Part shown: piece after piece, positions 45,323 to 53,884 of the stretch | Numbering within the stretch: the stretch's first letter is position 1 | How the letters are laid out: each line of letters begins with the position of its first letter | Source of the DNA: Bacteroidales bacterium | GTDB lineage: Bacteria; Bacteroidota; Bacteroidia; Bacteroidales; WCHB1-69 | Reading direction: 5' to 3' | Length of the DNA: 64,000 bases | Assembly: GCA_017506175.1 (NCBI GenBank) | Contig: JAFVNW010000002.1 | Location: 1-64,000 of the forward strand | Notes under the pieces: model-generated | Seen by the model: the letters and a program-made list of their open reading frames with translations, nothing else | What the model was told of the DNA's origin: nothing | Database searches by the model: none | Translations under genes and position numbers: made by a program

Positions 45323-46678
45323 ATGGAGTTCAAGGATTGTTTGACAGAAGTGAGCGGGTTGCAGTACGTATGCGACTGCATGAAGGTTTGTTCTCCGTTG
45401 GGCAAGTCGCAGTTGCTGCATTTCCCCTTTTTGCTTAGTCCTGACGCCATTCAACGCGAATTGGACAGGGTTGAAAACCAGATGGTTTTCGTGCGCGAGA
45501 ATCCGGGTGCGGAGGTTGCGCTGATTACGTCGTTGCACGAGGTCCACGACATTTCTCAGACCATTATGAACCTCAAGCGGATGCAGGTTCTGGACGACAT
45601 TGAGCTCTTTGAGCTGAAAAAGTTCGCTCTCACCTCTCAAAAAATCCTGGAACTTGTTAGAAATCAGTCGGATATTAGGCTGTATGATTTGTCTAAGGTC
45701 GTCAAGGCGCTTGATCCCGAAGATTCTAAAATCGAGCATTTCTATATCTATTCCGTTTACGACAGCGAGTTGGAGCCGCTTCGCAAGCAGGCGCAACAGA
45801 CCGATGACGCCGACGAGCGAGAGCGTTTGAACTGGGAAATCGCGCAGGTTGAGGACAGAGTCCGCAGAAAATTGTCGGAAATGCTACATCCCTATTGGGA
45901 AAGTTTGCAGAAAAACCAACAAGAAATTGCCGCGCTGGATTTGTTGAATGCGAAGGCGCAAATGGCGGCGGAGTGGCATCTCTGTAAACCCGAAATATCC
46001 TTTGAATCAACCTCTTATACACGTATTTTTCATCCAGAAATCAAGCACATCCTGCAAGAGCGCGGGGCTGATTTCCAAGCCATCGATATCTTGATGGAGA
46101 AGAAGCCCTGTCTGATTACCGGCGCGAACATGTCGGGGAAGACCGTGCTGCTCAAGTCGCTCAACCTGGCGCAGCATCTTTTCCAGTTCGGGTTTTATGT
46201 GCCGGCGGAAAGGGCGCGGATCGTGCCAGTGGAGGAGGTGTCCTGTGTGATTGACGACCGGCAGACAGAGCAGAAAGGGCTCTCGTCGTTTGCAGTTGAA
46301 ATTCTGAATATCAACAAGATAATCGAGAGAACGAAGCAGGGCAGGCATCTGTTGGTGCTGGTGGACGAGTTGGCGCGTACCACGAATCCCGATGAAGGAC
46401 GGAGCATTGTGAACGCTTTTGTGATGATGATGGACAAATATGAAGTGATGTCGCTCGTCTCCACCCATTATAGCGGCGTGGCGGCACATTGTCGCCGACT
46501 TCGTGTCAAAGGATTGATGATGAATAAGATAACGGATGATATCACACCAAAAAATCTGAATCGGTTTATGGATTACTCTCTTGTTGAAACCACTTCCGAT
46601 GAGGTCCCGACAGAAGCCCTCACCATCGCCCGCATATTCCATGCCGATGAAGAGTTCTTGAAATTGGCCGGGAAATAA
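45323..46678 (+). CDS. MutS-like ATPase (MutS core and ATPase domains only)
   Basis: A 451-residue protein with the helical core domain (about 1-220) and the MutS ATPase domain: Walker A GANMSGKT, DDRQTEQKGLSSFAVEI (the ST-type signature), Walker B VLVDELARTTNPDEG and STHYSG. The mismatch-recognition and connector domains of true MutS are missing, and so is the Smr domain of MutS2. KamB/KamC-like reactivase ATPases of lysine 5,6-aminomutase have this make-up, but no aminomutase genes are here. DNA repair, recombination control or enzyme reactivation remain open. Confidence 0.75.
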   Translation: MEFKDCLTEVSGLQYVCDCMKVCSPLGKSQLLHFPFLLSPDAIQRELDRVENQMVFVRENPGAEVALITSLHEVHDISQTIMNLKRMQVLDDIELFELKKFALTSQKILELVRNQSDIRLYDLSKVVKALDPEDSKIEHFYIYSVYDSELEPLRKQAQQTDDADERERLNWEIAQVEDRVRRKLSEMLHPYWESLQKNQQEIAALDLLNAKAQMAAEWHLCKPEISFESTSYTRIFHPEIKHILQERGADFQAIDILMEKKPCLITGANMSGKTVLLKSLNLAQHLFQFGFYVPAERARIVPVEEVSCVIDDRQTEQKGLSSFAVEILNINKIIERTKQGRHLLVLVDELARTTNPDEGRSIVNAFVMMMDKYEVMSLVSTHYSGVAAHCRRLRVKGLMMNKITDDITPKNLNRFMDYSLVETTSDEVPTEALTIARIFHADEEFLKLAGK

Positions 46679-46752
46679 TTTTCTTTCTTTCTTCCTTCCT
46701 CTTCAACTATCAGGCGGAATAAAATTTTTTTCGTTATTCCGTTTTATTGTCG

Positions 46753-46760
46753 TATCTTTG
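46753..46760 (+). promoter_or_regulatory. Promoter of the flexirubin/aryl-polyene-type cluster (TATCTTTG)
   Basis: TATCTTTGTGCG with TTCG at 46730-46733 exactly 19 bases upstream, 64 bases before the ammonia-lyase ATG. The genes that follow are tightly packed, so this is probably the main promoter. Confidence 0.65.
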
Positions 46761-46824
46761 TGCGCCTTTTTTAAATTGTTAACTATTTTTTGTAAATTGT
46801 TGTAAATCAAAATAATAATATATC

Positions 46825-48333
46825 ATGCTACTGAAAGAAGCTGAAAAAGTAATATTTGAAAATGCAAAATTGAGCATCACAGCTGAAGAAAGACAACGCA
46901 TTGAAGAAAGTTACAATTTTCTGTCGGATTTTTCAAAAGATAAAATCATTTATGGCATTAATACCGGGTTCGGTCCGATGGCGCAATACCGCATTCCTGA
47001 TGAGGATTTGCTTGACCTCCAGTACAATATCATCCGCAGCCACTCTACCGGTGCGGGTGAGCCTTTCGGCGATGTTTATGTGAAGGCTGCCATGCTTTCT
47101 CGTTACCGCACTTTCGCTCGTGGCAAGTCGGGCGTGCATATTGACGCGCTGCAACTGCTGGTCGATTTTATCAACCACGGCATCTGCCCGTTCATCCCGC
47201 AGCACGGCAGCGTGGGTTCCAGTGGCGACCTTGTGCAGCTTGCCCACCTCGCCCTTTGTCTCATTGGCGAGGGAAAAGTGTTCTATAAAGGGCAGCTCCG
47301 CCCGTCTGCTGAGGTGATGCGCGAGTTGAATCTCCAACCACTGAAACCGCATCTCCGCGAAGGCTTGGCTCTTACCAATGGTACTGCCATGATGACGGGC
47401 GTGGGCATTGTCAATCTCCATTATGCAAAAAAACTGCTCCATTACGCCATCGTCGGCTCTCTGATGGTGAACGAAATCGTGGCCTCCTATGACGATTTCT
47501 TCGCGCCTGAACTCAACGACCTCAAAGGCCACGAGGGACAGACCTACGTAGCCCACAAGATGTGCGAGCTTGCGCAAAGTTCACACGCACTGCTGAAACG
47601 CGAAATCGAAATGTATCACCCTCACAAAGAACAGATTTTCAAACACAAAGTGCAGCCTTTCTATTCCTTGCGCTGCGTTCCGCAAGTGCTTGGCCCCGTG
47701 TATGATACACTCGCTTTCTCAGAAAAAATCCTTGAAGAGGAGTTCAACGCTGTGGATGACAACCCCATCGTGGACAGCGAAACCAAGAATGTTTATCACG
47801 GTGGCAATTTCCATGGCGACTACGTCTCTTTTGAAATGGACAAAATGAAAATCGCCGTCACCAAGATGACGATGTTGCTGGAACGACAATTCAATTACCT
47901 GTGCCACGATAAAATCAACGAGATTCTCCCGCCGTTCCTCAATCTGGGCAAACTCGGCCTCAATTACGGAGTGCAGGCCATGCAGTTCACTGCTACCTCC
48001 ACCACCGCTGAATGCCAAACACTCTCGAATCCGATGTACGTCCACAGCATCCCCAATAACAATGACAATCAGGATGTTGTCAGTATGGGTACCAACTCCG
48101 CCATCTTGGCGAAGCGCGTCATCGACAATGCCTATCAGGTATTCTCAATCTACTTTATCGGCTTAGCGCAAGCTGTTGACTGCCTGAAAGTCAAGGACAA
48201 CCTTTCTGAAACCAGCCGCCGCATTTACGATGAAATCCGTGCGATGGTGCCGCTTTTCATCAAGGACACGCCGAAGTATGAAGAGGAGGCTGCCGTCATC
48301 GATTATTTGAAGAACAAAAAAATAGATTTATAG
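46825..48333 (+). CDS. Aromatic amino acid ammonia-lyase, tyrosine-type
   Basis: A 502-residue HAL/PAL/TAL protein. NTGFGPMAQYRI (46-57), RSHS (71-74, His73 at the position that selects tyrosine in known TALs), the cofactor loop GSVGSSGDL (128-136) and YSLRCVPQVLGP, VYHGGNFHGDY, SNPMYVHSIPNNNDNQD follow the Flavobacterium johnsoniae TAL, which gives p-coumarate. The MIO cofactor is normally made from Ala-Ser-Gly; here residues 132-134 are Ser-Ser-Gly. First gene of the cluster; it should supply the coumarate-like starter for the polyene. Cytosolic. Confidence 0.88.
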   Translation: MLLKEAEKVIFENAKLSITAEERQRIEESYNFLSDFSKDKIIYGINTGFGPMAQYRIPDEDLLDLQYNIIRSHSTGAGEPFGDVYVKAAMLSRYRTFARGKSGVHIDALQLLVDFINHGICPFIPQHGSVGSSGDLVQLAHLALCLIGEGKVFYKGQLRPSAEVMRELNLQPLKPHLREGLALTNGTAMMTGVGIVNLHYAKKLLHYAIVGSLMVNEIVASYDDFFAPELNDLKGHEGQTYVAHKMCELAQSSHALLKREIEMYHPHKEQIFKHKVQPFYSLRCVPQVLGPVYDTLAFSEKILEEEFNAVDDNPIVDSETKNVYHGGNFHGDYVSFEMDKMKIAVTKMTMLLERQFNYLCHDKINEILPPFLNLGKLGLNYGVQAMQFTATSTTAECQTLSNPMYVHSIPNNNDNQDVVSMGTNSAILAKRVIDNAYQVFSIYFIGLAQAVDCLKVKDNLSETSRRIYDEIRAMVPLFIKDTPKYEEEAAVIDYLKNKKIDL

Positions 48334-48346
48334 TCAATTCTACACT

Positions 48347-49576
48347 ATGAGACGTGTCGTTATCACAGGAATGGGTATCTATTCCTGCCTTGGGAAAAAT
48401 TTGGAAGAGGTAAGACAGTCGCTCTATGCGGGCAAATCCGGCATAGGTATCGACGAGCAGCGCATCGCCTATGGTTATCGCTCTCCGCTGACTGGCATTG
48501 TGGAGCGCCCACAGCTCAAAGGACTGCTTGACCGCCGTTCCAGAATCTGCCTTGCCGAAGAGGGCGAGTATGCCTACATGGCCACGGTGGAAGCACTGAA
48601 AAATGCAGGCATCGATGCTGATTACCTTGAGAAAAACGAGGTGGGCGTGCTCTACGGCAACGACTCGTCCGCCAAATCCGTCATCGAGGCGCACATGCAC
48701 ACGCTGGAAACCAAGGATACCACGCTCCAAGGCTCCGGTGCCATTTTCCAGTCAATGAACTCCACTGTCACGATGAACCTTTCCACCATCTTCAAGCTGA
48801 AGGGCATCAACATGACGATTAGCGCCGCGTGCGCCAGCAGCTCCCATGCCATTGGTTTGGGGCTGATGTTCATCCGCGAAGGGTTGCAGGATGTGATCAT
48901 CTGCGGCGGCGCGCAAGAGGTCAACTACCTGTCGATGAGCAGCTTCGACGCCATCAGCGCCTTTTCAACCCGCGTGAATGACCCGACAAAGGCTTCCCGT
49001 CCGTTCGACCGCGACCGTGACGGACTTGTGCCGAGTGGGGGAGCGGCGACCGTTATACTGGAAGAGTACGAGCATGCTGTCAAGCGTGGCGCCCCCATCC
49101 TTGCGGAGGTGGCCGGCTACGGTTTCTCCTCCAATGGCGCCAACATCTCGCAGGCCAGCGACTTCGGCTCTTGCATCGCCATGCAGCGCGCTATGAAGGA
49201 CGCAGGCGTGCAACCCGCTGACATTGACTATATTAACGCCCACGCCACCTCTACTTTGCAAGGAGATGCTTTTGAAGCCGACGCCCTCCACCACCTCTTC
49301 GGCGAACTAAAAACCCCCGTCTCCTCCACCAAGTCCATGACCGGTCACGAGTGCTGGATGGCTGGAGGAAGCGAAATCGTATATTCCAACCTAATGATGC
49401 TTAACGGGTTCATCGCTCCTAACATCAATTTTGAAAACCCTGACGAACATTCCCGCTATTTAAATATTGTCAACCAGACCATGGAAAAGAATATCAACCT
49501 CTATCTCTCCAACTCCTTTGGCTTTGGCGGTACGAATAGTGCACTGGTGGTGAGGAAGTTGAAAGTTGAGAATTGA
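48347..49576 (+). CDS. Beta-ketoacyl-ACP synthase, KAS I/II type
   Basis: A 409-residue ketosynthase with the full active site: Cys162 in SAACASSS, His in INAHATST and His in MTGHECW; GFGGTNSALVV closes the fold. It should elongate the acyl chain on the ACP encoded just downstream. The ECWMAGGSE block after the second His differs from the usual GAAG stretch of FabF, which may reflect a special substrate such as an aryl starter. 14 bases after the ammonia-lyase gene. Confidence 0.9.
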   Translation: MRRVVITGMGIYSCLGKNLEEVRQSLYAGKSGIGIDEQRIAYGYRSPLTGIVERPQLKGLLDRRSRICLAEEGEYAYMATVEALKNAGIDADYLEKNEVGVLYGNDSSAKSVIEAHMHTLETKDTTLQGSGAIFQSMNSTVTMNLSTIFKLKGINMTISAACASSSHAIGLGLMFIREGLQDVIICGGAQEVNYLSMSSFDAISAFSTRVNDPTKASRPFDRDRDGLVPSGGAATVILEEYEHAVKRGAPILAEVAGYGFSSNGANISQASDFGSCIAMQRAMKDAGVQPADIDYINAHATSTLQGDAFEADALHHLFGELKTPVSSTKSMTGHECWMAGGSEIVYSNLMMLNGFIAPNINFENPDEHSRYLNIVNQTMEKNINLYLSNSFGFGGTNSALVVRKLKVEN

Positions 49577-49629
49577 GAATTGAAAGTTGACGATGGGTAC
49601 ATCGTCTTTAATTTGATAAATATTAATTT

Positions 49630-49878
49630 ATGAACAGAGAAGAAATTATCGAAACCATTAACAATTTCCTTATAGAGGAATTGGAAATTGACGCTGAGCG
49701 CTTGAAAGATGATGCGCGTTTGAGGGAAGATCTCAAGATTGACAGCTTGGATTTTGTGGATATCGCCGTTATCGTGGAGGAGCATTTCAAAATCAAAATC
49801 AAGCCAGAAGAGATGAAGAACGTGAAGCTGCTGTCGCAGTTTTACGATTATATTGAAAATAAAATGAAAGAGGCGTAA
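49630..49878 (+). CDS. Acyl carrier protein 1
   Basis: An 82-residue ACP; Ser39 in KIDSLDFVDI is the phosphopantetheine site. Acidic, four-helix pattern. Sits between the first ketosynthase and the LpxL-like acyltransferase. Confidence 0.93.
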   Translation: MNREEIIETINNFLIEELEIDAERLKDDARLREDLKIDSLDFVDIAVIVEEHFKIKIKPEEMKNVKLLSQFYDYIENKMKEA

Positions 49879-49908
49879 TTATCTCTATTCATTTAGTAAT
49901 CTAATAAT

Positions 49909-50814
49909 TTGATGTCAAGTCAGCAGTCAGAAGGACGGCAGTGGAGTGGTAAGACGGGAGGCGGTAATTTCGGACAGAGATTTTTGTTAAAAGTTTTGAA
50001 ATCTGTCAATGTCGTCTTCTTTTACCCGATTTTGTACTTGGTTGTGCCATTTTATTGCGTTGTCAACCATCGTGCTTTTGGTTGTATCTATGGCTATTTC
50101 AGGGAGATACATCATTTTTCAGCATGGAAGTCCTTTTGGAGCACCGTTCGGAACCATCTGATATTCGGGCGGGTTGTATTGGACCGTTTTGCCATTCTGG
50201 CAGGGAATTCGAAGCAGTTCAAGATTGAAGTGGAGGGGCAGGAGGTATTCACCCAGATGCTGGATTCTCCTCTCGGAATGATTGTGGCGGGTTCCCATGT
50301 TGGCAATTTCGAGTTGGTGGGGCATTTTTTCCATCAGGATAAAAAGACCATCAACGCGATCGTTTTCGGCGGGGAGCGGGCTGGCTTGCAACGCCGTCGT
50401 GAGGCCTCATTTGAGACCCACAATGAGAAAATGATTCCCGTAACGCCTGATTTATCGCACATTTTTGCGCTAAAAGATGCCTTGGATCGCGGTGAGATCG
50501 CCGTGATTCTGTGCGACAGAATCTGGGGGAGCCGCAAAACGCTCACGGTGGACTTCCTCGGCAAGCCTGCGAAGTTCCCGTTGGGCACTTTCCTGCTCGC
50601 CGCCCAGATGGACGTTCCAGTCGTTTCTCTGATTGCCGTGAAGGAGCGTGGTACCCGTTATCACGGCTTCGTCAAGCGGTTCGACTCTCCCGACCCGCAG
50701 TTGTCGGTGCGTGAGAAAAGTCAGTTCTACGCCCGTCAGTATGCTGAAAATCTGCAAGATATCCTGCGGAAATATCCGGAACAATGGTTTAATTTTTACG
50801 ATTTCTGGGCTTAA
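49909..50814 (+). CDS. LpxL/HtrB-like lysophospholipid acyltransferase
   Basis: A 301-residue protein: N-terminal membrane helix (about 32-52), and the HxxxxE acyltransferase motif in VAGSHVGNFELVG. Other blocks (NAIVFGGERAG, VILCDRIWGS, FPLGTFLLAAQ) match the LpxL family of lipid A late acyltransferases. In aryl-polyene clusters such enzymes are thought to attach the pigment to a lipid or glycerol anchor in the membrane. Confidence 0.85.
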   Translation: MMSSQQSEGRQWSGKTGGGNFGQRFLLKVLKSVNVVFFYPILYLVVPFYCVVNHRAFGCIYGYFREIHHFSAWKSFWSTVRNHLIFGRVVLDRFAILAGNSKQFKIEVEGQEVFTQMLDSPLGMIVAGSHVGNFELVGHFFHQDKKTINAIVFGGERAGLQRRREASFETHNEKMIPVTPDLSHIFALKDALDRGEIAVILCDRIWGSRKTLTVDFLGKPAKFPLGTFLLAAQMDVPVVSLIAVKERGTRYHGFVKRFDSPDPQLSVREKSQFYARQYAENLQDILRKYPEQWFNFYDFWA

Positions 50815-50816
50815 TT

Positions 50817-51863
50817 ATGGAAAAATCAGAATTCATCCCCCATATCCATTGCGAAACAGGCACCCTGCGCAATCTGCTCGCATACGTCGGCTACGACATC
50901 AGCGAGGCCATGATTTTCGGCATCGGCAAGGGGATGGTTTTCGGATTCTCCACGCTTGTCAGGTTCAGCGGAATCAATTTTATGGTCTGCCGCACTTGGC
51001 AGGGATTCATCATCCGTAATTTCATCAAACAGATGGACCTGCCCATCCAATATCGCCGATATTTCCTGTTGAATAAGAAGAAGGCGATGCGGGATCTGGA
51101 CGCTTTACTGGGAAAAAACATACCGGTGGGCTTGATGACCTCCATCTCCCGGCTCCCCTTTATCCGTGAGGAGTCCAACCGCTTCTTTTTCAACGGTCAT
51201 AGTGTGCAGGTGATGAGGAAAGAGGGCGGCAATTACGTGGTGGTGGACAATTTTTCGCCCGCAGACGAGTACAAGCTGATTGCTGAGGCTGATTTGCGCC
51301 ATGCGCGTTTCAGCCTGAAAATCCCGCCGATTTGGGGCGATTACTACTATGTTGAGAGGCTGCCCGACCATGTGAGGCCGATAGAATCGGTCATCACCGA
51401 CAGCATCCGTTCCACTTGCAAGGTGATGCTCGCCAAATTCCCCTTCTCCTTTATGGGCGTCAGCGGCATGCGCTATATGGCGTACCGCATCAAACGGAAG
51501 GCGAAGCCTGTGCTCACCGCCCACAACCGCAAGTTCTTCCTCTACATATTCAGAATGCTGGAAATTGGCTCCGGCGGTTCGGGCTATCGCTATCTTTACG
51601 CCCGTTTTCTTGAAGAGGCGGGGAAGACACTTCATTCCGACGAATTGTGCCAAATGGCCGAGGAGATGGTGAATATCGGCGACCAATGGCGCAGAATTTC
51701 CATCATCGCTGGCAAATTAGCGCGCGACGGCGCAGCCGATTGTGTGCCCTCCGTGAACGAAATCGTGGAAATCGTTTATGAAATCGCCGACATGGAAGAG
51801 CGGTTGTTCCGCAAACTACGTGTCATCGTAGATGAAATTGATCAAAAAAATAATCATAAATAG
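50817..51863 (+). CDS. BtrH-like acyl-ACP transacylase (BtrH N-terminal + DUF4872)
   Basis: A 348-residue protein. The opening HCETGTLRNLLAYVG (Cys12) and the GHSVQVM and VVDNF blocks match the BtrH N-terminal, cysteine-peptidase-like fold, with Cys-His-Asp; the rest fits DUF4872. BtrH moves an acyl group from an ACP to an aminoglycoside amine in butirosin synthesis. Here it could release the polyene from the ACP onto an amine or hydroxyl. Starts 2 bases after the previous stop. Confidence 0.8.
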   Translation: MEKSEFIPHIHCETGTLRNLLAYVGYDISEAMIFGIGKGMVFGFSTLVRFSGINFMVCRTWQGFIIRNFIKQMDLPIQYRRYFLLNKKKAMRDLDALLGKNIPVGLMTSISRLPFIREESNRFFFNGHSVQVMRKEGGNYVVVDNFSPADEYKLIAEADLRHARFSLKIPPIWGDYYYVERLPDHVRPIESVITDSIRSTCKVMLAKFPFSFMGVSGMRYMAYRIKRKAKPVLTAHNRKFFLYIFRMLEIGSGGSGYRYLYARFLEEAGKTLHSDELCQMAEEMVNIGDQWRRISIIAGKLARDGAADCVPSVNEIVEIVYEIADMEERLFRKLRVIVDEIDQKNNHK

Positions 51864-51880
51864 TTTAATCATAAATAGTT

Positions 51881-52963
51881 ATGGAACTTAATCCCCCGTT
51901 AAAAGATTTTTATTCCAAAGAACGCTTCAGTGCGGTGCAGGCTCAACGGCTCGCACAGGAAATAGCATTTGCTCCCGTTGTGTTCCAGGTGTCGCGCCTG
52001 ATGGTCAAGTTCGGCATTTTCCGTATGCTTGACGATTGTAAGGAGGGAATGACCATCGACGAAGTCGCTCAAAAGGCGAACCTCTCGCGTTATGGTGCGC
52101 AGGTGCTGCTCGAATCGTCGCTCACCATCGGGACGGTACTGCTCCAAAACGGTCGTTTTGTCTTGGCAAAGGCCGGCTGGTTTTTGCTCAATGACAAAAT
52201 GGCTCAAGTGAACATGGATTTCAATCAGGATGTCAACTACTTGGGACTCTTCAAGTTGGAAGAATCGATATTGAATGGGAAGCCCGAGGGGCTGAAGGTG
52301 TTCGGCGATTGGCCGACGATCTATGAGGGGTTGTCGCAACTGCCGGCGCAGGTTCAGAAAAGTTGGTTCGGTTTTGACCATTTCTATTCCGACAACTCCT
52401 TTGATCAGGCTTTGCAGATTGTGTTCTCGAAGAAGCCAAAGACCTTGTTGGATGTGGGGGGCAATACGGGTCGTTGGGCGACGCAATGCGTTGAGTATGA
52501 CCAAGATGTTAAAGTTACCATTATGGATTTGCCCCAGCAGTTGGAGATGATGAGAAAGGCGACCGCCAACACGAAAGGCGCCGACCGCATCTCCGGACAT
52601 GCCGGCAATGTGCTGGACGAACAAACCGCTTTCCCCAAAGGCTTTGACATCATCTGGATGAGCCAGTTTCTGGACTGCTTCTCGGAAGAGCAGGTTTGCA
52701 GCATCCTCAGCCGTGCTGCGAAAGCAATGGACGCGAACGCCCGCCTTTTCATCATGGAGACGTTCTGGGACAGACAGCGTTTTGAAACCGCATCGTACTG
52801 CCTTGCACAAACCAGCCTCTATTTCACGGCATTAGCCAACGGAAACAGCAAGATGTACTATTCCGAGGATATGGTCAGATGTGTGGAGAAGGCGGGCTTG
52901 CACGTGGACAAATTCCATGATGGACTTGGCTTGGGGCATACGATTCTGGAGTGCCGGCTGTGA
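51881..52963 (+). CDS. SAM-dependent O-methyltransferase with dimerisation domain
   Basis: A 360-residue protein of the O-methyltransferase family 2 type: an N-terminal winged-helix dimerisation domain (about 20-110; FRMLDDCKEGMTIDEVAQKANLSRYGAQVLL) and a Rossmann domain with LLDVGGNTGRWA (motif I), IMDLPQQ and DIIWMSQFLDCFS. It probably methylates the phenolic head group of the polyene; the exact position is inference. Confidence 0.87.
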   Translation: MELNPPLKDFYSKERFSAVQAQRLAQEIAFAPVVFQVSRLMVKFGIFRMLDDCKEGMTIDEVAQKANLSRYGAQVLLESSLTIGTVLLQNGRFVLAKAGWFLLNDKMAQVNMDFNQDVNYLGLFKLEESILNGKPEGLKVFGDWPTIYEGLSQLPAQVQKSWFGFDHFYSDNSFDQALQIVFSKKPKTLLDVGGNTGRWATQCVEYDQDVKVTIMDLPQQLEMMRKATANTKGADRISGHAGNVLDEQTAFPKGFDIIWMSQFLDCFSEEQVCSILSRAAKAMDANARLFIMETFWDRQRFETASYCLAQTSLYFTALANGNSKMYYSEDMVRCVEKAGLHVDKFHDGLGLGHTILECRL

Positions 52964-52987
52964 TTTGGCTGTTTGAATTATTTTTGT

Positions 52988-52995
52988 TATTTTTG
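52988..52995 (+). promoter_or_regulatory. Possible internal promoter of the cluster (TATTTTTG)
   Basis: TATTTTTGCACCC lies in the 56-base gap before the hotdog gene at 53020, the only wide gap in the middle of the cluster, and could start a second transcript. Confidence 0.5.
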
Positions 52996-53019
52996 CACCC
53001 TTAAATTTTGAGGTAAAAA

Positions 53020-53463
53020 GTGAGATCAAGCACGGTAAAATTTCCGATTTCGGCGCAGCCATTTATTCCCCAGCGTCCACCTATCGTTATGATTGATAAC
53101 ATTTTATCCTCTGATGAAGCCTCCTTTGAAACGGATTTGCTCATCAGGGAGGACAATGTTTTTGTGGATGGCGGATTGTTCCGCGAATGCGGTCTGATGG
53201 AGAATATTGCGCAAACCTGTGCCGCCTTTATCGGCTTCTCCTTGGAGGATGATAACGTGCCCATCGGGGTCATCGGCGGCATCAAGGATTTTTCCGTCGC
53301 GACGCTCCCATCTGTAGGCACAACCATCCGAACGCGAATTCATGCTATCGCCGCTATTGACCTTGCCAAGGTTGTGGCAGCAGAAGTTATTTTTAATGAG
53401 CAAGTTATCGCGACTTGCACCATGAAGGTCTTTATAGCCCCAGATAGTGATGAACGAATATAG
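53020..53463 (+). CDS. ApeP-like hotdog dehydratase
   Basis: A 147-residue protein starting at GTG 53020, with GAGGT nine bases upstream. Hotdog fold with PQRPPIVMID and LMENIAQTCAAF; the Glu of ENIAQ is at the FabZ catalytic Glu place. The GHFPG motif with the catalytic His is replaced by NVFVDGG, as in ApeP-type proteins of aryl-polyene clusters, which act with ApeI in dehydrating 3-hydroxyacyl-ACP. Its own activity is uncertain. Confidence 0.75.
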   Translation: MRSSTVKFPISAQPFIPQRPPIVMIDNILSSDEASFETDLLIREDNVFVDGGLFRECGLMENIAQTCAAFIGFSLEDDNVPIGVIGGIKDFSVATLPSVGTTIRTRIHAIAAIDLAKVVAAEVIFNEQVIATCTMKVFIAPDSDERI

Positions 53464-53884
53464 CCGAAAACAACTCACCGCAGAGAAGGTCTTTGATGTG
53501 CGATTCAGCGAAGTGGACTCGATGAGCATCGTGTGGCACGGCTCATATGCCCTCTATTTTGAAGATGCTCGCGAAGAGTTCGGCAGAAAATACAATCTGG
53601 AGTATTTGACCATTTTTGAAAACGGCTTTTATGCGCCATTAGTTGAACTTCATTTCGACTATAAAAAACCGTTGCAATATCAGGAAAGCGCGAAGGTGGT
53701 CATTTCCTACCGCCCTGTCGATGCCGCGAAACTCATTTTTGACTATGCAATCTATAGCCTAAAAACCAATGAGTTGGTCGCAACGGGGTACTCAGTTCAA
53801 GTTTTTCTTGACAGAAATCACCAGCTCTCTTTTGCTACTCCCGAATTTTTTTTGGATTGGAAACGTAAAAATGGTGTCCTATGA
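53450..53884 (+). CDS. Acyl-CoA/ACP thioesterase, 4HBT hotdog (ApeH-like)
   Basis: A 144-residue hotdog protein with RFSEVDSMSIVWHGSYALYFEDAREEF, the YbgC/4HBT signature whose Asp is catalytic. It should hydrolyse acyl thioesters, either to release or to edit chains. The start overlaps the end of the ApeP-like gene by 14 bases. Confidence 0.85.
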   Translation: MNEYSRKQLTAEKVFDVRFSEVDSMSIVWHGSYALYFEDAREEFGRKYNLEYLTIFENGFYAPLVELHFDYKKPLQYQESAKVVISYRPVDAAKLIFDYAIYSLKTNELVATGYSVQVFLDRNHQLSFATPEFFLDWKRKNGVL

